Part shown: positions 41,528 to 49,088 of the stretch, piece by piece | Layout of the letters: every line of letters starts with the position of its first letter | How positions within the stretch are numbered: position 1 is the first letter of the stretch | NCBI GenBank assembly: GCA_964495935.1 | Contig: CAZBXQ010000002.1 | Coordinates: 84,815 to 148,814, forward strand | From: JAJYSO01 sp964495935 | Lineage (GTDB): Bacteria > Bacteroidota > Bacteroidia > Flavobacteriales > Flavobacteriaceae | DNA: 64,000 bases | Reading direction: 5' to 3' | The notes under the pieces: model-generated | What the model was told of the DNA's origin: nothing | Databases searched by the model: none | Seen by the model: the letters and a program-made list of their open reading frames with translations, nothing else | Program-made: the position numbers and the translations under genes

Positions 41528-42835
41528 TTACTGCACCTCCAGTTCATAAGTCAGATTATCTAAATTTAAGGTGATGGTATAGACTCCGGCACTCACCGGA
41601 ATGTTTGCCGCTCCCTGCCCCAGATTGCCATCGGCGGCGTCACTTCCGTAATCCAGATCCCAGGAATTATTGGCCCGAAATTTAATTTCACCATCCGTAA
41701 GCTCTACGTTTTCGGCATACCAGATTCCGTTTCCGGAGGCATAATCACTGGCATAGTCAATTTGCAAGGGAATATCCGGCCCCTCCCAACCATTGGGAGT
41801 AGCATCACCTACAACGCCCCAGACCTGATCGAGGGGTTCCAGTTCGTATGTTTCTCCGTCAAGATCTACCGAGATAAGATAGGTCCCGGCCTGCACATCA
41901 ATATTATCACCGCCGGCGACGAGATTTCCGTCGCTCCCTCCCCAATCTTCATCCCAGGCATCGTTAAGCCGAAATTTAATTTGGCCATCGGTCAATGTTA
42001 TCAACGTGCGGAATTTACCTGAAGTCTCATCAAAAGTGAGTTCCTGATCCGGACCATCCCAACCGTTTGCTGTGGCATCCCCCACAATCCCCAAAGAAAA
42101 CTTCTTCAAGCTGTAAGTGAGTTCCTCCAGGTTCATCGTAATTTGATACTGCCCGGCTTCTACTTCGATATTAGCACCTCCCGGAACCAATTCCCCGTTT
42201 TCACCACCAAAATCATTTACCCATTCATTATTCTCACGGAACTTAATCTCCCCATCCGTTAAGGTAGCATAGGCCGCCAGTACATCTTTTTTTCCCGTTT
42301 GATAAACCGGGATATCCGGGCCATCCCAGCCATTGGGAGTAGCATCTCCAACAACTCCCCAAGTCGTGGAAAGATCAAGAATACCGGTATAGGGTACAAC
42401 TGTTAAGGTCGCTGTATTGGAAACAAAAACTTTTCCGTTGGAAGAACCTACCTGTGCCAGAACGCGAACATCCAGTGTACCTTTCTCTTCCGGTTCGAGA
42501 TCCAAAGACAAGGCTCGAGCATTAAGTTGCTTGACACTCAGGGAAAAAGATGTTTCATCAGAGACCATTAGTGTAACGGGATCTGAAAAATCACCTCCGC
42601 CTTTTACCATTTCAAGAATATAACTTACCGGCGTGTTGACTCCCGTTTCGAGAACATCCCATGTAAAATTAACGCCTTCTTGATCGGCCTCTTCACCCTC
42701 CAACACGAGATCTGTAGCCGAGGCGGTGAGCTGAGGATTTTCCAGCGCGGAATCAATCATTGTATAATCCTTATCACTACAGCTCACGGCCCCGGTAACA
42801 AGTATTAATCCAAGTATATAGTTGACAATTTTCAT
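41528..42835 (-). CDS. susE: SusE/SusF-like surface glycan-binding lipoprotein
   Basis: An outer-membrane, surface-exposed starch-binding lipoprotein, 435 residues, with lipobox AVSC (Cys19). An N-terminal SusE-type Ig-like domain (about 30-150; FTWDVLETGVNTPVSYILEM) is followed by three tandem starch-binding modules of about 90 residues, each opening with G-[IV]-VGDAT-x-NGW-x-GPD (near 160, 250 and 340) and containing a DGEIKFR- or DGQIKFR-type strand with an aromatic neighbour. The repeat number resembles SusF more than the two-module SusE. It is the last gene of the susCDE operon, 31 bp after susD. Confidence 0.9.
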   Translation of the reverse strand: MKIVNYILGLILVTGAVSCSDKDYTMIDSALENPQLTASATDLVLEGEEADQEGVNFTWDVLETGVNTPVSYILEMVKGGGDFSDPVTLMVSDETSFSLSVKQLNARALSLDLEPEEKGTLDVRVLAQVGSSNGKVFVSNTATLTVVPYTGILDLSTTWGVVGDATPNGWDGPDIPVYQTGKKDVLAAYATLTDGEIKFRENNEWVNDFGGENGELVPGGANIEVEAGQYQITMNLEELTYSLKKFSLGIVGDATANGWDGPDQELTFDETSGKFRTLITLTDGQIKFRLNDAWDEDWGGSDGNLVAGGDNIDVQAGTYLISVDLDGETYELEPLDQVWGVVGDATPNGWEGPDIPLQIDYASDYASGNGIWYAENVELTDGEIKFRANNSWDLDYGSDAADGNLGQGAANIPVSAGVYTITLNLDNLTYELEVQ

Positions 42836-42866
42836 CTTACTTTATTTTGTTTTATACAATTAAAAA

Positions 42867-44504
42867 TCAATACCCCGGATTTTGGGTTAAATTATCGGGA
42901 TTGGCGGTCAAATCAGAAACCGGTAAAGGATATAAATTATAGATATCATCGGTTGACGTTCCGCCTTTTACCCCTCCTTTCCACGGCCATAGATAGTCTC
43001 CGCCCGTGAATTTTCCAAAACGAATCAGATCGGTTCTTCGGGTAGCTTCCCAATACAACTCTCTCCCCCTTTCATCTAATATAAACTGATCGTCGATTTT
43101 ACCGGCTGAAACCGTCTTGGCATGAGCCCGTTCCCGAAGCAAGTTCACATAGGTAGCATCGGCCGTTCCGGTTTTCATTTTGGCCTCCGTCCACATAAGA
43201 TATACATCGGCCAGTCGGAACAACGGGAAATCGATACTCACCATACTGGCGTCGCTCTCTCCCGTTTTTCCGGGGCTTCCATCCGAATTCAGGTTCTTAA
43301 ATTTCAATACTCCGTAACCGTCACTGTAAACCGTTACATCGTTAATTTCGATGTTTTGTCCTTCCGTTAGGAAGATTCCCTCCCCACCGTGATAAGGTTT
43401 TCCTCGATCGTCCTTCACATCGCTCAAATCGCCATCGGCATCGAATAGATAAATCAGGTTTTTGGTGGTACGGGTTCCTCCCCATCCACCACCGGGAATC
43501 CCAATTTCGGAGGGGCTTACGGCATCTCCGCCGATCGATGCATTCACAATAAAGTTAGTTCCCCCATAGGACTGTGTATGTTCGGCATCTCCGGGAATTC
43601 CAAAAATAATCTCATGAGCGGCATCTCCGGTATTGTTATCGGCCAGAAACAGGTTTTCATACCGATTTGCCAGGCTGTAGCCGGTACCCATAATTTTTTC
43701 GGTATAAGTAATAACATCTTCATACCGGGGTTCTCCGGTATAGACTTCAGCATTCAAATACAGTTTTGCGAGCAAGGCCCAAGCAGCTGCCCGATCGGCG
43801 CGTCCATACTGATTTGCCCGAGGTTCCACCATTCCAGATTCGATGTCCAGCAATTCTGATTCAATATAGTCAAACAGGTCTTTTTTGCTGATTTGTTCCG
43901 GCATAAAACCACCCACCGGATCCTCTTCTGTTTTAAAGGGAACATTGCCAAAAATATCAAGGGCGTGGTAATAGGCCAGAGCTCTCAACCACCGCGCTTC
44001 AAGCTGATATTGATGAACCAATTCCTGATCCCCTTCTGAAAGGCCTATTGCCTCCAAGCGATCTTCTCCGGAATCCCGGATAAACTGATTCGCCAGTTCT
44101 ACTTCGTATAGAAAACGACTATAGGCGGCATTGATAAATTCACTGGAGCTCGTCCAGGTCTGGAAATTCAACGTTTGCAGTGTTCCGTCATTCCAGGCTA
44201 TTTTGGTTTCATCGGTCGGCAATTGCTGCAACTGCCAATAAGCTCGCATATATTGCCCAAAGCCTTCATCGATTCCTCCGATATCACCGGCTCCGGCCGG
44301 ACCTTGCTGCCCGGAAAGAGTTAATCCGGCATAAACTTTTGCGATCCCCGATGTATAATCTTCTATGCTCTGATAGGCTTCCTCGCCCACAATCTGATCC
44401 GGGTCTTTTACCTTGACATCCAAATCACTGGTACAACCTTGGCTTACCAACAGTCCGAAAATTGCTATTAAATAAAATATATTTTTTATCCGTCTCATGG
44501 TCAA
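42867..44504 (-). CDS. susD: SusD/RagB family nutrient-uptake lipoprotein
   Basis: The lipid-anchored lid that captures oligosaccharide and docks on the SusC barrel. The 545-residue protein has lipobox SQGC (Cys24), and the helical TPR-type SusD fold: YTSGIAKVYAGLTLSGQQG near 51, LARWLRALAYYHALDIFGNVPF-type QLEARWLRALAYYHALDIFGNVPFK near 166, RADRAAAWALLAKLYLNAEVYTGE near 230, and the C-terminal ERGRELYWEATRRTDLIRFGKF. It follows susC by 12 bp. Confidence 0.95.
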   Translation of the reverse strand: MTMRRIKNIFYLIAIFGLLVSQGCTSDLDVKVKDPDQIVGEEAYQSIEDYTSGIAKVYAGLTLSGQQGPAGAGDIGGIDEGFGQYMRAYWQLQQLPTDETKIAWNDGTLQTLNFQTWTSSSEFINAAYSRFLYEVELANQFIRDSGEDRLEAIGLSEGDQELVHQYQLEARWLRALAYYHALDIFGNVPFKTEEDPVGGFMPEQISKKDLFDYIESELLDIESGMVEPRANQYGRADRAAAWALLAKLYLNAEVYTGEPRYEDVITYTEKIMGTGYSLANRYENLFLADNNTGDAAHEIIFGIPGDAEHTQSYGGTNFIVNASIGGDAVSPSEIGIPGGGWGGTRTTKNLIYLFDADGDLSDVKDDRGKPYHGGEGIFLTEGQNIEINDVTVYSDGYGVLKFKNLNSDGSPGKTGESDASMVSIDFPLFRLADVYLMWTEAKMKTGTADATYVNLLRERAHAKTVSAGKIDDQFILDERGRELYWEATRRTDLIRFGKFTGGDYLWPWKGGVKGGTSTDDIYNLYPLPVSDLTANPDNLTQNPGY

Positions 44505-44516
44505 TAAGTTTAGTGA

Positions 44517-47465
44517 TTAAAAGTTAAGGTTTACCCCAAACGAAAAGATTCTTGATCGCGGGTAGAAATTATTGTCGATTCCTCCCGGAATTTCCGGATC
44601 TAAGCCGTCATAGTCGGTGATCGTAAATACATTTTGAGCAGTACCATACAACCGCATTTTCATACTTCCCGGCAAAAGATCATCAAAGGTATAGCCTAAA
44701 GTAATATAGTCCATTTTTAGGAAAGAAGCATCCTGAATATAATAATCCGTAAAATAACGATTATTGGTAAACCCGGAATTAAAAGCATCCTTCTGGATAT
44801 TCGTAATAAATCCCGAAGTCCCGCGAATGGCCGCATACGTACCAACATCAGAAGCCACATTATTATACATATAATTTCCTAAACTGGCACGCATGGAAAA
44901 GCCAAAATCCCAGTTCTTATAATTCAGATTCGAACTCAGTCCCAAGGTCCAATCCGGTCGGCCGGAATGAAAAACCCGTAAATCTTTATCGTTAATCTTA
45001 CCATCGCCATTTTGGTCGATATAGGCATCTTCAATCGGTCGTTTATCCTTGTCATAAACTTGCTGGTAAACATAGAAAGACTGAGCGGCCTGACCGACCA
45101 TATTAACTTGAATGGTGTTCCCGGTACCGCCCGAAATACCTCCGGTTTGATAGAATTCAGAACTGCTGGATCCCGATATTTTGGTAATCTTATTTTCGTT
45201 CATCGTAGCATTGGCCCGTACCGTCCAAGTTAAATCTCCCGAACGTATAAGGTCTCCTCCCACTTCGATTTCAATCCCCTTGTTTTCCATCGACCCGATA
45301 TTGGTTTGTATCTGATTGTTAAGATTAGGTAAAGAAGCCGCTACGGTCTGTAACATATCCTTGGTTTCCTTTTGATAGACATCCACAGAACCATATAAAC
45401 GATTCTGCAGAAATCCAAAATCCAATCCGAGGTTCCAGGTAGTCTGCTCTTCCCATTTTAAGTTGGGGTCATAAATATTCGGGCGCAGGGTCGGCACATA
45501 TCTATCGCCGATGGGATAATATGCCAAATGATTGATAGATGACACATAAATGGGCTTATAGGGATAAGGATTACTCCCCAGATTCTCTTGTCCGGTGATC
45601 CCCCAGCTCAATCGCAGTTTTAAATTACTCACGGCATCCGAACTCTCCAGAAAGTTTTCCTCTGCTATATCCCAAGCCAGAGAAACCGACGGGAACCATC
45701 CCCATCGACTGTCCTTGGAAAATCGGGAAGTTCCGTCTCGACGAATCGTGGCCGTTAACAGGTAGCGATCATTAAAGATATAGTTCAATCGCCCGAAATA
45801 GCCCAACAAGACCCGATCATACGGAGAACGTTTATCATAATTGGTCACGTTCTGATTGTAATTCTGGGCCCGAGAGTAATCATCTACTGCAAATTTCTGG
45901 TACGAATATCCGGCTGTGACATCCAAGCTGCTTTTAAGAGCTTCTATCGCTTTGGAATAATTAAAATAAAAATCAAATAGAGTATTTCTTCTAATCTGCT
46001 TATAAACGCTCTTTACACCTCCATTTTCCGGATTGTCGGCATTGTAATCTGAACGGGCATAAGGAGGTATGGTGTTGGATCCTTTCCCCTCCGAATAATC
46101 ATAGCCCAAATTCAAAACCGCTTTTAAATCGGGTAAAAAATGAAAGTTATAATCAAATTTTAAATTTCCGACACTTCGGTTTACATAGGAATGGTTGTCT
46201 TTTAATTGAAGCAGAGCCACCGGATTGAGATTGGCAATGGCAATCGGATCCCCGCTACTGTTACGCCACTCCCAATAGCCCCCAAAATCATCATCATCTG
46301 AAAAAACCGGTTGGGTCGGATCCATTCGAATGGCACTTCCAATGGCTCCCTGATCGGCAAATTGATTTTCTTCATAAGCTCCTCTTACATTTGCTTCAAT
46401 TTTTAAATGGTCATCCAAGAAGCTTGGAGAAAAATTCAAGCTCGCCGTTGAGCGTTCAAAATCTCCTGTTTTTAAAATCCCTTCCTCCTTAGTATATCCC
46501 AACGATACCCGAAACGGAAGAAAATCTCCCAATACCCCGGTTACGCCTACGTTGGCATCGTGTGCAATTGCAGTCCTGAAAATCTGATCCTGCCAATTGG
46601 TATTTTCATCTCCCATTAACTCCCGGGCTGCACTACTGCCTCGCTCCTCCATCACGTTACGAAATTCATCGGCCGATAGAACATCCACTTGATTCAAGCG
46701 ATCGTGAACAGAAGCCGCATAGTTAAAACTCACCTTTAGTTCCTGGTTCTTTTTCCCTTTTTTGGTAGTAACGATAATGACCCCGTTGGAGGCTCGGGCT
46801 CCATAAATCGCCGTAGCCGAAGCATCCTTTAAGACGCTTATGGATTCGATGTCGGCCGGGTTGATACTATTTAAGGGATTAGCCGATCCGGAAACACCGG
46901 ATCCGTTATCCAAAGGCACTCCGTCAATTACAAAAAGAGGATCGTTTACGGCGTTCAGTGAAGATCCTCCGCGAATTCGAATTTGCGATCCGGAACCCGG
47001 AGCACCTCCTCCGGAAATGACCTGCAATCCGGATACTTTCCCACCAAGCAATTGCTCAACGGAGGTATTCAGCCCGTCATTAAAATCTTTGGCCGTCACC
47101 CCGACCACTGATCCGGTTGCATCTTTATAGGTAGTGGTCCCGTATCCAAGGACGATTACCTCATCCAGCATCTGCGTCGAGGTTTCCATGGTAACGGTAA
47201 TCAACGGCTGCCCGGTATATTCCAGCGTTTGATCCTCATATCCCATCAGATCAAACTTTAAAACATCTCCTTCCTCGACCGCAATACTAAAATTACCGTC
47301 GAAATCGGAATACGCCTGGGCCCGGGTACTTTGATTGATGACCCGTACCCCCGCTAACGGAGTTTCATCGGTCTCCTTGACCACCCCGGCAACCGAAGTC
47401 TGGGCAAAACTCCAGAGCGGAGTGAGGAAAATGCATACAAGCAATAATTTATTAAACATTCTCAT
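44517..47465 (-). CDS. susC: SusC/RagA family TonB-linked outer-membrane receptor
   Basis: The TonB-dependent outer-membrane channel for maltodextrins, 982 residues. Order: signal peptide to SFAQ (residue 21); carboxypeptidase D regulatory-like domain (about 25-105; VAGVVKETDETPLAGVRV); plug domain starting near LDEVIVLGYGT, with IRGGSSLNAVNDPLFVIDGVPL and DIESISVLKDASATAIYGARASNGVIIVTTKKG; 22-strand barrel ending in the terminal Phe of FSFGVNLNF. There is no STN/FecR signalling extension. The promoter region upstream has a LacI-type operator block. It heads the susCDE transcript and is separated from porV by 423 bp. Confidence 0.96.
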   Translation of the reverse strand: MRMFNKLLLVCIFLTPLWSFAQTSVAGVVKETDETPLAGVRVINQSTRAQAYSDFDGNFSIAVEEGDVLKFDLMGYEDQTLEYTGQPLITVTMETSTQMLDEVIVLGYGTTTYKDATGSVVGVTAKDFNDGLNTSVEQLLGGKVSGLQVISGGGAPGSGSQIRIRGGSSLNAVNDPLFVIDGVPLDNGSGVSGSANPLNSINPADIESISVLKDASATAIYGARASNGVIIVTTKKGKKNQELKVSFNYAASVHDRLNQVDVLSADEFRNVMEERGSSAARELMGDENTNWQDQIFRTAIAHDANVGVTGVLGDFLPFRVSLGYTKEEGILKTGDFERSTASLNFSPSFLDDHLKIEANVRGAYEENQFADQGAIGSAIRMDPTQPVFSDDDDFGGYWEWRNSSGDPIAIANLNPVALLQLKDNHSYVNRSVGNLKFDYNFHFLPDLKAVLNLGYDYSEGKGSNTIPPYARSDYNADNPENGGVKSVYKQIRRNTLFDFYFNYSKAIEALKSSLDVTAGYSYQKFAVDDYSRAQNYNQNVTNYDKRSPYDRVLLGYFGRLNYIFNDRYLLTATIRRDGTSRFSKDSRWGWFPSVSLAWDIAEENFLESSDAVSNLKLRLSWGITGQENLGSNPYPYKPIYVSSINHLAYYPIGDRYVPTLRPNIYDPNLKWEEQTTWNLGLDFGFLQNRLYGSVDVYQKETKDMLQTVAASLPNLNNQIQTNIGSMENKGIEIEVGGDLIRSGDLTWTVRANATMNENKITKISGSSSSEFYQTGGISGGTGNTIQVNMVGQAAQSFYVYQQVYDKDKRPIEDAYIDQNGDGKINDKDLRVFHSGRPDWTLGLSSNLNYKNWDFGFSMRASLGNYMYNNVASDVGTYAAIRGTSGFITNIQKDAFNSGFTNNRYFTDYYIQDASFLKMDYITLGYTFDDLLPGSMKMRLYGTAQNVFTITDYDGLDPEIPGGIDNNFYPRSRIFSFGVNLNF

Positions 47466-47888
47466 AGTATTTCTTTTAAGAATTCTATTACAAAATTTTC
47501 TTCGTTGTTAAAGGTATTTAAAATTTGCCTCAATTTCCCTTGTTAAAGAGGAAGCTATCGGACGCAAACGTTTTCGTGTTAATAAGTTTTTCATATTGTT
47601 GGTTATTAGTATTTTAACAAATGGGGATAAATAGCTGTTTTAAGATGTTAAAAAGTTTTTTAATCCATTTTATCACTTCAAATCCATTGTTGTTCTTTTA
47701 TGGATTTGTGACGTTTCTTTATTGCATTTATCTGCTGTAGGTATTGCGACAGGCTATGCCCGGATTACAATGCTGTGTTACCGGAGATTCGCGAGCCGAT
47801 GGGCCTACCATCCGGAGAATACGAGCAGCAATACTAATTTCACCATTTTTCATCATCAAAACATTAATCGATAACATTTTACCTTTTA
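47466..47888. other. susC upstream region (423 bp)
   Basis: Carries the operator block at 47563-47591 and a weak minus-strand -7 element (AAATTTTG, 47491-47498) about 26 bp before the susC start. A 42-codon open frame on the minus strand (47728-47856) is noted as a finding but not called as a gene. The rest has no recognised feature. Confidence 0.6.
47563..47591. promoter_or_regulatory. LacI-type operator block upstream of susC
   Basis: A 14-bp palindrome CGCAAACGTTTTCG (six of seven pairs) merges into a 25-bp block (47567-47591) that is identical at 24 of 25 positions to the block at 52194-52218, in the same orientation. It lies about 100 bp upstream of the susC start. It is the probable binding site of the LacI-family protein at 52577. 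Confidence 0.7.
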
Positions 47889-49037
47889 TTACAGATTCAA
47901 GGCCAGACTAAAACGCACCCCTCCCTCCAATGGATTAGTTGCGTTTTTAGCGGTATTAAACAAGTATGAGAAATTCAACTCTGCCAGTGCATATCGAAAT
48001 CCGAATCCCAAGGTAAAAAATTGCCGGTATCCCTTGTCCGGGCTTTCGTGAAAGTAGCCTGTACGCAGTGAAAAAGCATTGCGGTATTTATATTCGATTC
48101 CCAATGCCCAAGTGATCTCTTTGAGCTCTTCACTAAACCCGTCGGGAGCCCCTCCAAAAGAAGAAAAAATACCTTCGATGGCACCTTGGTGATAGTATTC
48201 ATCCTGATGATTGATTAGGCCATCTCCATTGGAATCCTTGGGGGTGGGAATTAAGAGTTTATTGAATTCTATATACGCACCGATCCTGTTCTCCTTATTA
48301 AAAATAAAATCATGCCCGGCTCCAAGGCTTAAATTGGTGGGCAGGAATTCTCCTTCGGTTCCGCTGTAATATTTTATTTTGGGGCCGATATCGGACACCC
48401 TAAAACCGGCTCTCCAACGGCTATCAAAAGCCTTATGAGAAATTACCGAGCTTTCATAAAAACCGGATATATCGATACCCAATCCGGCAGCTGCACGGGC
48501 ATCATCAGAAACCGAATGCAATTTCATATCCGATCGGATATAACGCCCCGTTATTCCCATTGAAAAATGATCGCTCAGTTTTAAGGCATAACTCAGATCC
48601 AACGAAAACTGATTGGGATTCAGTTCATATCCCGGGTCGTTTATGCTATTTCTGTGTTCCACGGCACCCAAGCTAAAATACCGGATACTGGCGGCAAATG
48701 TGCTGCGTTCATTTATGCGGTTATAAAAATTGAGCTGCCCCACGTGAACATCATTGGCTATTTTTCGCAGATAAGGGGTATAAGATAAGCCGATTCCTCG
48801 TTTTCTTTCGATAAAAGCGTATTTGGCGGCATTCCATTGTTGAGCATAGAGATCGGCTGAAGTGGCGACCCCGATATCTCCCATTCCCGAAGCTCGGGCA
48901 TCTCCCGCGATTTGCAGAAAGGGAACCGCCGGGGTGAGTACCCGATCACTAATCTCGGTAACTTCCCGATATTGCCCAAAGGAATTGGTCAGGAGAAAAA
49001 GGGAAACCGCAATACTTAAACAAATGGCCTTCTTCAT
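47889..49037 (-). CDS. PorV/PorQ family outer-membrane protein (T9SS-type)
   Basis: An outer-membrane barrel of 382 residues with a signal peptide to FGQ near 22. The N-terminal PAVPFLQIAGDARASGMGDIGVATSADLYAQQWNAAKYAF is the PorV/LptO signature; PorV is the barrel that shuttles cargo from the T9SS translocon to the attachment complex. The C-terminus ends in VRFSLALNL. It lies 51 bp downstream of an amylase with a T9SS sorting domain and upstream of susC, so it may be a locus-specific helper for that enzyme. The core PorV is probably encoded elsewhere. Confidence 0.85.
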   Translation of the reverse strand: MKKAICLSIAVSLFLLTNSFGQYREVTEISDRVLTPAVPFLQIAGDARASGMGDIGVATSADLYAQQWNAAKYAFIERKRGIGLSYTPYLRKIANDVHVGQLNFYNRINERSTFAASIRYFSLGAVEHRNSINDPGYELNPNQFSLDLSYALKLSDHFSMGITGRYIRSDMKLHSVSDDARAAAGLGIDISGFYESSVISHKAFDSRWRAGFRVSDIGPKIKYYSGTEGEFLPTNLSLGAGHDFIFNKENRIGAYIEFNKLLIPTPKDSNGDGLINHQDEYYHQGAIEGIFSSFGGAPDGFSEELKEITWALGIEYKYRNAFSLRTGYFHESPDKGYRQFFTLGFGFRYALAELNFSYLFNTAKNATNPLEGGVRFSLALNL

Positions 49038-49088
49038 AATTTCTTTTCAATTCTGGTTACAACGGACGGTGCAAGGTTCTACAGCTCC

